Positions 47,440 through 59,039 are shown, counted from the first letter of the stretch. The stretch is 64,000 bases of DNA from Ampullaceana balthica (GCA_944989445.1 CALYLW010000683.1:205001-269000), one strand, 5' to 3'. The notes: generated from the letters alone by a model not told the origin. Program-made: numbers and translations.

Positions 47440-47655
47440 AATATTAGTTATTATATGATCAGTTGACGTGTCTATAGAATACAGTTATTATATGATCAGT
47501 TGACGTGTCTATAGAATACAGTTATTATATGACCAGTTGACGTGTCTATAGAATACAGTTATTATATGATCAGTTGACGTGTCTATAGAATACAGTTACT
47601 ATATGATCAGTTGACGTGTCTATAGAATACAGTTATTAAATGATCAGTTGACGTG
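47440..47655. repeat. 37-bp minisatellite, about 6 copies
   Basis: The unit contains TTATTATATGATCAGTTGAC and GTGTCTATAGAATACAG. It ends in a short (TA)n run. Confidence 0.96.
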
Positions 47656-47765
47656 TCTATATATATATATATATTTCCACCGACGAAGAATGTGTCATAT
47701 CTGTTGACCCCATGTAAATGACAATACTCTCAGTATGTCTTCAGGACATTTTGTTTCGATGCATG

Positions 47766-47922
47766 ATCTGACGTCATTGAAATGATCCACTATCCATAGA
47801 TATGTGTCCAGTAAATGATCTGACGTCATTGAAATGATCCAATATCCATAGATATGTGTCCAGTAAATGATCTGACGTCATTGAAATGATCCAATATACA
47901 TAGATATGTGTCCAGTAAATGA
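47766..47922. repeat. 52-bp tandem repeat, 3 copies
   Basis: The unit contains GATCTGACGTCATTGAAATG and ATAGATATGTGTCCAGTAAA. Each holds the palindrome TGACGTCA, a CRE-type word with no demonstrated role here. Confidence 0.94.
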
Positions 47923-48129
47923 TGCAGCTACATACATCTCAACAGCCCCCCACTCCCCCCACTCCCCCATCACGGTCAAGTCAAAGAAAAACACGAATCA
48001 CGACACTGCCTTGTTGACGTCATAGAAATTAGAGTTGCACATCACCATGGCAACGCATTCTTAGAGGCGCCTCTGGAGACGTGAGCCATTTATAGTGATA
48101 TCCCTTGTTATAAATGTTATATGTTTTAA
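47923..48129. other. unique spacer
   Basis: Contains a C-rich CCCCCACTCCC run. No supported gene. Confidence 0.4.
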
Positions 48130-48217
48130 TAGAGGTCTACCGGATTTTGGCTCGGGAAAATCCGGAATCCAGCCATTTTTTAAAAATATGGCTCCGGTTC
48201 CGGTAGAATTTCAATTC

Positions 48218-48220
<3 letters not shown>
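48130..48220. mobile_element. left part of a CCGGAATCC-type repeat, split by a later Helitron
   Basis: Starts near AGAGGTCTACCGGATTTTGG and contains GAAAATCCGGAATCCAGCCA. The same words return at 50954 beyond the Helitron. The left end AGAGGTCTACCGGATT and the minus-strand right end AGGGATATTACGGATT are similar, suggesting degraded inverted termini of a DNA transposon, possibly hAT. I cannot fix the target duplication. Confidence 0.45.

Positions 48221-48284
<64 letters not shown>
48221..48284. repeat. (TA)n microsatellite
   Basis: About 64 bp of alternating TA. The Helitron 3' end abuts it directly. Confidence 0.97.
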
Positions 48285-48285
<1 letters not shown>

Positions 48286-50947
48286 TAGCAGACCCGTCGT
48301 GCGTTGCAACGATCTCAGTAAAAATGAATAAATTTAAATCAATGAGTGGTATGTTTAAAAACAATTCTGAAGAAACCTTAGTGGAAGTGTGAAAAAAAAT
48401 TCCAAGTTTCATAGCAAACGGATAAATAAATTAATAATTAAACAGAGTACAAAAGAAGAAACGATATTAAGGGCCCCGGCCCCAAAATGAGTGATAATAT
48501 AGTTTTAATTGCCACTGTACTCAAGCTATATTCCTCAATATCGTGTAAAATTGAATAGGGAATACAATGATTATCTTATCTATACAGACGCTCCTTCTAT
48601 GCAGAAGATAGTTGCGTCCACAGACCATGACAGATGATCTGTTGGCAAGTGATGCAGCATTCACAGGCCACGGCTTTGTGGGTTCCACGCATTACCCAGC
48701 CGCCTAACTACATGTAGTGTTAGGTACCCATTCGGAGCGGGGTGACTCAGGGACGCCCCAGGCCCCGGGAACAAACCCTTGCCTTCACACGGATTCAAAC
48801 CCGTGACCATCGGTACGACAGTCCAGTGCGCTGCCACTCGACCACCGCGTCCTTAAAGCTCAATAAAAAGACTTGTGGGCCCCCAGCTCCGAAGGAATGG
48901 AAATTAAGAGTTCAGAGCCCTATAGTAATATAGACTCTTAAGTTTTTATATTCTAAGTTTGGTCAAAATCCAGTAATTTACTCATTATCTAACGCTTAAG
49001 CTACTTTTTATATACCTAAAATAGGGGGAAAATAACATTAAGGTGCCCCCGGGCCATTCGGTGCAAGAGGTCAATTTCAAAAACCTGTTCATTTTAGTTC
49101 ATTTTTATTGTGGCTATATTTCTCAAGATCTTTAAAAAGTAAATAGGAAAAATATCTTAAACATATACAAAAAAAGATATTTGGGGCCCCAGCCCCGAAG
49201 ATATTGGCATTAGATGTTCAGTGTCTATAGTATTTTAATATAGGCTACCAAGTTTTGGTATGCAAAGTTTGGTGAAGATCTATTCATTTACTAAGTAGCT
49301 AACGTAGAAACTAATTTTTATATAGCTCATTTAAGCAAAACATGACATTATGGGCCCCGGCGCCCCATGAGTGTTAAATTTCGAAAAAAGTTGCCAGTTA
49401 TCATCCCGAGAGCATACTAAACAGTCTCAAAAAGGTTCATGACGATCGGTTCAATGGTTTATTCAGCTATAAAGGACATGCACACACACACAGAGACATA
49501 TTTTGATTTTAATAAATATAGATATAGTGAAATAAAACGACATAAAGGGCCTATTCGGTGTGAGATGTCAATTTCAAAAACCTTTTCATTATAATTCTAT
49601 TTCGTCAGGGATATATTTATTAAGATTGTTAAAATATGAATGGATAAATATCTTAAACCTATATGAAAAAAGAAATTGGGGTCCCCGGCCCCGAAGAAAA
49701 AGACATAAAAATTTCAGAAACTTTAAGTATTTTAATATGGGCTACCAAGTTTTTGTATACAAAGTTTGGTTAAGATCCAATCATTTACTCTGTAGCTAAC
49801 GCATAAATTATTTTTATAAAGCTCGTATAAGCAAAAAACGACATTATTGCAAGAAATAAAGTGCGAAACATCTGTTCATTTAAATAAATTTCAAAATACA
49901 TACATTTATTTATATTTCTCAATATTGTTAAAAATTTGAATGGACGATAAAATATTAAACATTTACTAAAATAGACAGCTTGGGAATGAAAATTGGGAGT
50001 TCAGTGCCCTATCGTAATAAAATATAGACCCTTGATTTTTTTATATACTAAAATGGGTCAAGATACTTTAATTTTATCAGTATTTTAATCTAATACTAAT
50101 TTTTATACAGCTAATATAAGAGGGAAAAAACGACATTTAGGGGCCCCTGGGCCCATTCGGTGAAAGAAGTAAATTTCAAAAACTTTTTCATTTTAATTAA
50201 GTTTCCTCATAGATATATTCCTCAAGGTCCTGAAAAAGTGAATGGGGGGAAATACATTAAACATATACGAAGAAAAGACATTTGGGACACCTGGCCCCGT
50301 AGGAGTGGACATTTTAAATTATGTTATAGTATATTTTAATATGGGCTACCAAGTTTTTGTATTCAAATTTTGGTTAAGATCCATTCATTTACTTAGTAGC
50401 TAACGCATAAACACATTTTTATATATCTTATATAAGCAAAAAAAGACATTAAGGGCCCCGGGGCCCATTGAGTGCAAGATATAAAGTTCAAAACACCTCT
50501 TCATTTCAATTTGTATAATAATGGATACATGTGTCATTATTTGTCAAGATTGTTAATGACTGAATGGTGAATAAAATCTTAAACGTTTAAGAAATGTGAA
50601 TTTTTGGGCCCCCAGCACCAAAGGAATGACTATTTGAAGTTCAGTGCCCTATAGTATTTTAATATTGGCTATCAAGTTGTTAAACAAAAGTTTGGTTAAG
50701 ATCCAACCATTTACACAGAAGCTAGCGCTTAAACTACTTTTTATATAGCTCATATAAGCAACAAATGACATTATGGGCCCCCGGTGCCCCATGAGTGTTA
50801 AATTTAGAAAAAAAAGTTGCCAGTTACCATCCCAGGTGGGTACTCAACCATTCTCCAAAAATTTCATGACGATCGGATGAATGGTTTAGTCAGCTATAAA
50901 GGACATGCACACACACACACAGACATACTTTGATTTTTATATATAGA
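48285..50947 (-). mobile_element. non-autonomous Helitron, minus orientation, with reiterated modules
   Basis: On the minus strand it ends CGTTGCAACG (hairpin), then CACGACGGGTCTG and CTAG before T. The start is TCTATATATAAAAATCAAAG at 50947. A second start-like sequence, TCTATATTTATTAAAATC, lies at 49522, preceded by the same GGACATGCACACACACAC and CATGACGATCGG blocks, so a shorter 1238-bp element or an internal duplication is possible. Modules of about 300 bp with GGGCCCC, AGCCCCGAAG and TAGCTAACGC-like words recur near 48880, 49190, 49680, 49985, 50290 and 50600. No Rep/helicase ORF. Confidence 0.8.
48580..48856 (-). mobile_element. tRNA-derived SINE inserted in the Helitron
   Basis: On the minus strand GGTGGTCGAGTGGCAGCGCA holds an A box (TGGTCGAGTGG) and GGTTTGAATCC a B box about 40 bp later, as in a tRNA head. 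A non-tRNA body follows with GAGTCACCCCGCTCCGAATG and CGTGGAACCCACAAAGCC. GGACGC occurs at both edges (48848-48853 and near 48617), a possible short target duplication. The 3' boundary is uncertain, either about 48617 or about 48580. Confidence 0.75.
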
Positions 50948-50953
50948 TATAGA

Positions 50954-51098
50954 TATATAATGGCTCCGCCTCCGGAGAATCCGGAATCCGGCCATTTTTA
51001 CAAATCTTTATCCGGCTCCAGTCAGGTTTTACTTCATAAATTCGTCCAAATCCGGCTCCGGCCAGATTTCAAAAATTGGAATCCGTAATATCCCTTTT
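50954..51098. mobile_element. right part of the CCGGAATCC-type repeat
   Basis: Contains GAGAATCCGGAATCCGGCCA, CCGGCTCC and CGTAATATCCCT, continuing the fragment at 48130-48220 across the Helitron insertion. Confidence 0.5.
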
Positions 51099-51099
51099 T

Positions 51100-51608
51100 A
51101 AATCCCTTATATTAACTTCACCGCCGTCTCTGTCGTCATCTCTCTCTGTCTTGGGCGGGCGGAAAAACAAAAGTCAAAAATGACCCACCTGCCGTAAAGC
51201 GATCGAGCTGAAATTTGCCACACGGACCCGTGTCACCTAACAATGCATCGTATCAAAATTTCAGATCGATCGAACTAAATAAGTAAGTAAATTAATGCAT
51301 TTTTAGTTTATCTATATAAACTCTATGTAGCGGTCGCTATTGTTTAGATTTTACGGGTCACTTGACATCACGGTGAACACATCTCGTGTTTTAACCAGGT
51401 GGTTTACACCAGGAGTTGAGTTAACGCGTTGACGCCACCCGTCCATGTCCACACCCCCTCCCCCTTCCCCAAGTTTTAAAGCCAGTGGAGATAATTTCGG
51501 CTTCAGTCTGTAAATGTTTGTCGCGTTTGAACATAATCAATACTTTTAGTTATGTCTTATATATAAGGGATGTATAGTCAAAAACTTTGTTTTTACGGGG
51601 TTGTTTTA
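51100..51608. repeat. dispersed repeat of about 500 bp, tandem copy 1
   Basis: Starts AAATCCCTTATATTAACTTC and contains TCTTGGGCGGGCGGAAAAAC, ATCGAGCTGAAATTTG and TATCAAAATTTCAGATCGAT. It ends near TATATAAGGGATGTATAGTC, so the outer words are inverted (AAATCCCTTATAT and ATATAAGGGAT). No ORF. A Helitron-like or other non-autonomous element is possible. Confidence 0.8.
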
Positions 51609-51610
51609 TT

Positions 51611-52120
51611 AAATCCCTTATATTAACTTCACCGCCGTCTCTGTCTCTCTGTCTTGGGCGGGCGGAAAAACAAAAGTAAAAAATGACCCACTTCCCGTGA
51701 AGGCATCGAGCTGAAATTTGGCACACGGACCCGTCTCACCTAACAATGCATCGTATCAAAATTTCAGATCGATCGAGCGTACCGTAATTAAATTAATGCA
51801 TTTTTAGTTTATCTATATACGACGTATGTAATCCAATTTCACGGTTTATTTTTCACGTGACAGTTCAGTTCACGCGTTGACGCCACATCGTCGATGTACC
51901 GGCGTGCTTTTTTTTAAAATACATTTTACGTGTCACGCTGAGCTCGGTCCAGCGAATGGTGACCAGACCTTTCCCCTCGGGTTATAAAGCAAAGGGGAGT
52001 TAAGACGGATTCAGTCTGTAAATGTTTGTCGCGTTTGAACATAATCAATACTGTTAGTTATGTCTCATATATAAGGGATTTATAGTCAAAAACTTTGTTT
52101 TTACGGGTTTGTTTTATTTA
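51611..52120. repeat. dispersed repeat of about 500 bp, tandem copy 2
   Basis: Same blocks in the same order as copy 1, ending TATATAAGGGATTTATAGTC and TTTTTACGGG. The middle portion (51830-51990) differs more from copy 1 than the ends do. A third, inverted copy is at 8604-8915. Confidence 0.85.
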
Positions 52121-52309
52121 AAGCTTTTTTTTCTCAGACTTCCTTTCATAAAATGTTGAAGATGTTTGAACACATTAAAAAGTAGCAAATTGATTGGTTG
52201 AATGCAATCACATGATGTAGGGTCACGTGGGTTAACACAGTAATAATGACGATTGACAAGATGGAAATTGTTTCCAATGGGGCTAATCGAACAGTATCGG
52301 TATTGAACA

Positions 52310-52505
52310 ATCGATCGGTTGACCAGTATCGACCTATCAACTCCTTAAGTTCACTACACACTTGGCTCTGGTATCGACTAATGTCATTGATTCACTCAGT
52401 ATCGACCTGTCTATCCACTCAGAATCGATCTGTGTATCAACTCCTTAACTTCACTACACAATTCACCTTGGCATCGTCTAATGTCATTGATTCACTCAGT
52501 ATCAC
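52310..52505. repeat. imperfect direct duplication of about 120 bp
   Basis: TATCAACTCCTTAA, TTCACTACACA and CTAATGTCATTGATTCACTC occur twice in order. Confidence 0.8.
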
Positions 52506-52544
52506 AATTCAAGCACTCCACCTCAATGCTGTTTGGTGGAAATA

Positions 52545-53178
52545 TGTACAGTCGCTTACATTCGTAGATATAATACAGTCGCTTACATTCGTAGATATAA
52601 TACAGTCGCTTACATTCGTAGATATAATACAGTCGCTTACATTCGTAGATATAATACAGTCGCTTACATTCGTAGATATAATACAGTCGCTTACATTCAT
52701 AGATATAATACAGTCGCTTACATTCGTAGATATAATACAGTCGCTTACATTCGTAGATATAATACAGTCGCTTACATTCATAGATATAATACAGACGCTT
52801 ACATTCGTAGATATAATACAGACGCTTACATTCGTAGATATAATACAGTCGCTTACATTTGTAGATATAATACAGACGCTTACATTCGTAGATATAATAC
52901 AGACGCTTACATTCGTAGATATAATACAGTCGCTTACATTCGTAGATATAATACAGACGCTTACATTCATAGATATAATACAGTCGCTTACATTCATAGA
53001 TATAATACAGTCGCTTACATTCGTAGATATAATACAGTCGCTTACATTCATAGATATAATACAGTCGCTTACATTCGTAGATATAATACAGACGCTTACA
53101 TTCGTAGATATAATACAATCGCTTACATTTGTAGATATAATACAATCGCTTACATTTGTAGATATAATACAGTCGCTT
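52545..53178. repeat. 27-bp minisatellite, about 23 copies
   Basis: The unit is TACAGTCGCTTACATTCGTA plus GATATAA. A unit length divisible by three leaves several frames open on both strands (up to 465 codons). The encoded repeats change freely and all are read as by-products. Confidence 0.97.
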
Positions 53179-53279
53179 AACAATCTCAATGTAAGACTGA
53201 TATTAGAAATTAAACTTTTGACAGGGGCGAAGCTAATTAAGATACAGCTCGGAGCGAACCCATGTTCAAACTCTAACTC

Positions 53280-53570
53280 AATACTATCCTCTCTCTGCCC
53301 CCTCCTCTCTCTGTCCCCTCCTCTCTTTGCCCCCCTCTCTCTCTGCCCTCTCCTCTCTCTGTCCCCCTCCTCTCTCTGCCCCTCTCCTCTCTCTTCCCCC
53401 CTCCTCTCTCTGTCCCCCTTTTCTCTCTGCCACCCTCCTCTCTCTGCCCCCCTCCACTCTCTGCCCCCCTCTCTCTCCCCCTCCTATCTCTGCCCTCTCC
53501 TCTCTCTGTCCCCCTCCTCTCTCTGCTCCCCTCCTCTCTCTGCCCCCTCCTCTCTCTGTCCCCTCCCTTG
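53280..53570. repeat. polypyrimidine tract, CCTCTCTCTGCCCC-type units
   Basis: About 290 bp of almost pure C/T on the plus strand, in units of about 14-17 bp with G at intervals (CTGCCCC or CTGTCCC). Confidence 0.95.
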
Positions 53571-53794
53571 GTCCGGGCCATTAAAGCCAGGTTTTCCACA
53601 AGATGCTTATTCACTTGATGTTCTCGTGACGACTGACATTTGATTTCCGAGGCTCACGTCGAGTTTTCTCCTGTGGTCAGACGGTCGAAAGACGGACGTC
53701 ACTTGCTTGACTCTTCGATTTCCCTCTTCTTGATGAGTTGAGTGTAACTATGTCCCAAACATGTTTCTGAATTCAAGGAATGTTTGACGGGGCA

Positions 53795-54070
53795 AAGATA
53801 TGTACGTCAATACGTGCGTCAGTCAATACGTGCGTCAGTCAATACGTGCGTCAGTCAATACGTGCGTCAGTGACATGAGTACATATGTGGGTGATATGTG
53901 TACGTGCGTCAGTGACATGAGTACATATGTGGGTGATATGTGTACGTGCGTCAGTTAAAACGTGCGTCAGTCAATACGTGCGTCAGTGACATGAGTACAT
54001 ACGTCAGTGACATGAGTACATACGTCAGTGTCATGAGTACATTAGTCAGTGACATGTGTACGTACGTTCA
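53795..54070. repeat. degenerate CGTGCGTCAGT array
   Basis: Short units GTCAGTCAATACGTGC mix with longer ones holding GACATGAGTACATA(T/C)G. GTACGT-like words recur. Confidence 0.9.
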
Positions 54071-54316
54071 AGCTATCCTGCGTGTAATCTATACTAATAA
54101 ATGACAAAGCCCTCACTCACTCACTCACTCATCACTAATCCTCCTACTTCCAGTGTAGGTAGAAGCATGAAACGTTGAGGAGTTGTTGAGTACCCTCTCA
54201 CGATGGTAATCAGCCATTTGTTTTTAAAAATTACCACTCATTGGGGTCCGGGGCCCACCCAATATGTTTTTCCCCTTTTATGAGCTATTAAAAAATGAGT
54301 TTAATCTTTGGTTACT

Positions 54317-54795
54317 GTTTAAATGGATAGATCTTGTTACTGTTACAGTGGATAGATCTTGTTACTGTTACAGTGGATAGATCTTGTTACTGTTACAGTG
54401 GATAGATCTTGTTACTGTTACAGTGGATAGATCTTGTTACTGTTACAGTGGATAGATCTTGTTACTGTTACAGTGGATAGATCTTGTTACTGTTACAGTG
54501 GATAGATCTTGTTACTGTTTAAGTGGATAGATCGTGTTACTGTTACAGTGGATAGATCTTGTTACTGTTACAGTGGATAGATCTTGTTACTGTTACAGTG
54601 GATAGATCTTGTTACTTTTACAGTGGATAGATCTTGTTACTTTTACAGTGGATAGATCTTGTTACTGTTACAGTGGTCAGTGGATAGATCTTGTTACTGT
54701 TACAGTGGATATATCTTGTTACTGTTACAGTGGATAGATCTTGTTACTGTTACAGTGGATAGATCTTATTACGGCTACAGTGGATAGATCTTTGC
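54317..54795. repeat. 25-bp minisatellite inside the Helitron, about 19 copies
   Basis: The unit is GTTACTGTTACAGTGGATAG plus ATCTT. It expands the sequence TTTGGTTACTGTTTAAATGG of the element. Confidence 0.97.
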
Positions 54796-55371
54796 TAAAC
54801 TTTTAATATAAAAACTTGATGAGCCATATTAAAATAATATAGAGCCATAAACTCCTAATGTCCATTCCTTTGCAGCCGAGGGTCCAATATCTTTTCCTTC
54901 GTAAACCTTTAATTCTTAATCCCCCATTCGATTTGACACGATTTAACAAATATATATTCATCATAATCCAGATTGAAATCAAAAGTTCGTTTTAACTTTA
55001 CATCTTACACCATTTGGCCCCGGGGACCATTATTTACATTTGTTTCTTATGTAAGCTGCGTAAATATTATTGTATTCATCCGATCGCCATAAGCTTTTAG
55101 AAGTTGTTGAACGGTTCGATCTACAATCTATGATTGTGATCAGACATGGTACATAAGATTTAGCTGGCTTATATTTATACATAACTATATATTATTGAAA
55201 CCCTGATGTCCACAAGTTAAGCAGGTTTCGTTTCATTTCATTTCGAAATTCTACGCGTAACGGTCGTAACGGTCTTAACGGTCGAAACAATTCGCCTTGT
55301 TAAACTTTCTTATTTTCGACATTTGGTAGGCGGCTTCCATGCTCTATCCAAAACCAATAAACGTACTTGGT

Positions 55372-55931
55372 ATGACGCCAATGTCAGTCGCCATATTGAA
55401 CTTTGTATGACGCCAATGTCAGTCGCCATATTGAACTTTGTATGACGCCAATGTCAGTCGCCATATTGAACTTTGTATGACGCAAATGTCAGTCGCCATA
55501 TTGAACTTTGTATGACGCCAATGTCAGTCGCCATATTGAACTTTGTATGACGCCAATGTCAGTCGCCATATTGAACTTTGTATGACGCAAATGTCAGTCG
55601 CCATATTGAACTTAGTATGACGCCAATGTCAGTCGCCATATTGAACTTTGTATGACGCCAATGTCAGTCGCCATATTGAAATTTGTATGACGCCAATGTC
55701 AGTCACCATATTGAACTTTGTATGACGCCAATGTCAGTCGCCATATTGAACTTTGTATGACGCCAATGTCAGTCGCCATATTGAACTTTGTATGACGCCA
55801 ATGTCAGTCACCATATTGAACTTTGTATGACGCCAATGTCAGTCGCCATATTGAACTGTGTATGACGCCAATGTCAGTCGTCATATTGAACTTTGTCTGA
55901 CGCCAATGTCAGTCGCCATATTGAACTTTTC
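55372..55931. repeat. 35-bp minisatellite inside the Helitron, 16 copies
   Basis: The unit is GTATGACGCCAATGTCAGTC plus GCCATATTGAACTTT. Confidence 0.97.
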
Positions 55932-56119
55932 CAACAGTTTTTGTTACTTATGGTCTGATCTTCCAGAAGTTTGATACGCGGGTTCTCAACATTAACTGAA
56001 ATCCTACTTGTCCGCTGCTGATAACGGGTATTTTACTAGTTTGATATATTTGGTGAAAGGACAATAATGAATATCACTTTGTTAAAGTACAGTTATGATA
56101 GATAATGATAATTGGTTAA

Positions 56120-56300
56120 CGTAGATATAACGGCCTATTCTATACTAGAACAATAGGCCCTATCTACAAGCCTATAAAATATTCTATACTAGAAAAATAG
56201 GCCCTTTCTATCGGCCTTTTATATACAATAAAAATAGACCCTATCTACTGGCCTATTCTATACTAGAACAGAACAATAGGCCCTATCTCTAATGGCCTGA
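56120..56300. repeat. degenerate repeat with AATAGGCCCTATCTAC
   Basis: About three units of roughly 50-60 bp with GGCCTATTCTATACTAGAAC and its partial inverse ATAGGCCCTATC. Confidence 0.8.
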
Positions 56301-56560
56301 CATCTGTGTTCAAGGCTCATTTAGTGGTGGTCCCGCCCCGCCTTCCCTTCGGGTATCAGAAGTTAATTATTGATGAGTGACAAACCTCTCTTAATGCAAC
56401 GGATTATTTCCTCAACTATCGCTCTGTCAAGTGTCTATGAACGTCTCTGTCAAAAGGACATGTCATTGTGTATTTGAGATTCTCCGTCACTTGGAAAAGT
56501 GAAAAATCAAAGTTTTGAATGACTATATATTTTATGTTTCTCATTGATACGTAAATGTGT
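56301..56560. other. unique spacer
   Basis: No supported gene. Confidence 0.4.
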
Positions 56561-56564
56561 CTAT

Positions 56565-57369
56565 TTATATATAACTCTGATACACGAATGTGTCTCAAGA
56601 TATCTCTATTACACAAGTGTGTCTCTATATATCTCTATTACACAAGTGTGTCTCTATATATCTCTGTTACACAAGTGTGTCTCTATATATCTCTATTACA
56701 CAAGTGTGTCTCTATATATCTCTGTTACACAAGTGTGTCTCTATATAACTCTGATACACAAATGTGCCTCAAGATATCTCTATTACACAAGTGTGTCTCT
56801 ATATATCTCTGTTACACAAGTAAGTCTCTATATATCTCTGTTACACAAGTGTGTCTCTATATATCTCTATTACACAAGTGTGTCTCTATATATCTCTGTT
56901 ACACAAGTGTGTCTCTATATAACTCTGATACACAAATGTGTCTCTATATAACTCTGACACACGAATGTGTCTAAATATCTCTATTACACAAGTGTGTCTC
57001 TATATATCTCTGTTACACAAGTGTGTCTCTATATAACTCTTATACACGAATGTGTCTCTATATAACTCTGACACACGAATATGTCTATATATCTCTATTA
57101 CACAAGTTTGTCTCTATATATCTCTGTTACACGAGCGTGTCTCTAAATATCTCTGTAACACGATTGTGTCTCTATATATCTATGTTACACACGTGTGTCT
57201 CTATATATCTGTTTCACGAGTGTGTCTTTATATATCTCTGTTACACACGTGTGTCTCTATATATATCTGTAACACGATTGTGTCTCTATATATCTCTGTT
57301 ACACACGTGTGTCTCTATATATCTCTGTTACACGAGTGTGTCTCTATATATCTCTGTTACACAAATGAT

Positions 57370-57400
<31 letters not shown>

Positions 57401-57500
57401 CTATTACACGAATGTGTCTCTATATATCTCTGTTACACAAGTGTGTCTCTATATATCTCTGTTACACAAGTGTGTCTCTACATATCTCTGTTACACGAGA
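56565..57500. repeat. 27-bp minisatellite, about 34 copies
   Basis: The unit is GTGTCTCTATATATCTCTGT plus TACACAA. Subtypes carry ATAACTCTGATACACGAAT. A (TA)n run interrupts it at 57370-57392. Open frames of 135-170 codons are by-products. Confidence 0.97.
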
Positions 57501-58714
57501 GAGTGTCTGTGTGACAGGGAGGTTTCGCTGGTTGCAACCTTTGCTCTTATGGCCTATTATTTAAACTTGTGTTAACCACTCACCGCGTTGTTCCTGCATA
57601 TTTCACCTCACACCTCACCTCACACCTCTCCTCATCTTTCCCTCATATACTACAATTCTCACAACTGTGGCCATATTTTGATGGATCCACGTATAACTGA
57701 TTTGTACTACTGTCTCTTTAATAGTAACGATTATTAAATATTAACAAATAACAAATATACATTTGTTTCCTTTCCTAACTTCTTCCCTCGGTTATTCCTA
57801 CCCCTCCTCTCATATTCATTACAACCTCCTCCCTCCCAAAATCTATCAACGAGTTTCTATCCGCATTTTTCTCTTCCTTCCACCGATTTTCCATCAAGCG
57901 TTAGCAGACGATAGCAAAACGAGGGCATTTAATCTCATATTTCTCGCTTCCCATTCCCAGAGCAGCGTGTCTCCTAGCCATGACTATTGAACGTTGACTC
58001 ATTTGAAGTCAGTCATGACTTGAATACCTCTCACGTTATTCCAACACCCGTTATTTCGTGGTCCAAACTATTTCCATCATTTTATTATAACTTTAAGTAA
58101 AAATTCCTACCCCCCCCCCAATCCCAAACGTCTCCCCCCTCCCCAATCCACCAGTTTCATAGATCTCCGATCCACCCATTAAAACTTCAGCCTGTTCAAA
58201 CACAACAACCTCGCCCTTCCGACAACTCCGCCATTTTGCTGACCGTGGGCTGGAGTTTTAGTACCGCACCTTTCAGGCAACCAGAAGGGTTTGGGGTCAA
58301 GTGTCATCATTTCATAAAACGTCAAGTGTGTGATGTGACGTCATGTGTGTGATGTGGGACTGCTGCGTGCAGTCGGGCGTGAGAGGGATAGCGGTACAGA
58401 AGTCAAAAGTGGCCAAACTGACTTTGACGTGTGATGGTATTTAGATCAATTGTGTTCCTCGTCCAGCCTGTGACTTTGACTTAGCCATGACTCTTCACAT
58501 TTTGAGAAGCCTTTCATACAAAAAACGAAGTGATTGGCGCACACATACTTACGCTCCTACAACTGTCCGTGTATGATGCCATTCTTAGCCTAGAAGCTAA
58601 CACCAGTCCGTGTAGTCTAAAGATCGTACGTCAAAGACGTAGAAATAGTATTTTATTGTGTAGTTTTCAAATACCCCTGGCAAATGATATCTTCTGGCTG
58701 TGGCGACTCAGTCA
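57501..58714. other. unique sequence, no gene seen
   Basis: About 1.2 kb. Pyrimidine-rich around 57600-57960 and C-rich at 58110-58145. CACACCTCACCT words near 57607. Plus-strand frames of 75-80 codons (57763-57990, 58530-58772) are not recognisable. Confidence 0.5.
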
Positions 58715-58962
58715 TACTTTGACTTTAGGAACTCAGTGTTACTTTGTCTTTAGGAACTCAGTGTTACTTTAACTTTAGGAACTCAGTGTTACTTTGTCTT
58801 TAGGAACTCAGTGTTACTTTGATTTTACGAACTCAGTGTTACTTTGACTTTAGGGACGGTGTTACTTTGACTTTAGGAACTCAGTGTTACTTTGACTTTA
58901 GGGACAGAGTTACTTTGACTTTAGGAACTCAGTGTTACTTTGACTTTAGGAACTCAGTGTTT
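58715..58962. repeat. 25-bp minisatellite, about 10 copies
   Basis: The unit is GTTACTTTGACTTTAGGAAC plus TCAGT, with a shortened form GGGACGGT or GGGACAGA. Confidence 0.95.
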
Positions 58963-59039
58963 GAGAATTACCTTACTCCCTAACTCAAGCAGAGCTCGTG
59001 TATTCCAAACTATGGTCACTCTTTTTAATGACCTTATGT

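Larger units (their letters stand above)
54088..56039 (+). mobile_element. non-autonomous Helitron (1952 bp) carrying two minisatellites
   Basis: Starts TCTATACTAATAAATGACAA after A and ends TTTTACTAG before T. The hairpin CCG-CTGCTGATAA-CGG lies shortly before the end. The first 130 bp closely match the Helitron at 15046, including CATCACTAATCCTCC and GTTGTTGAGTACCCTCTC. No ORF. Arrays at 54317-54795 and 55372-55931 make up about half of it. Confidence 0.9.

Noticed and set aside
52246..53643. 465-codon ORF plus three others over 52.5-53.2 kb
   Set aside because: Produced by the 27-bp array joined by chance to flanking open sequence and a polypyrimidine tract.
56544..57564. ORFs of 135-170 codons rich in Y, I, S and V resembling membrane proteins
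   Set aside because: Translation of a 27-bp AT-rich array in several frames.
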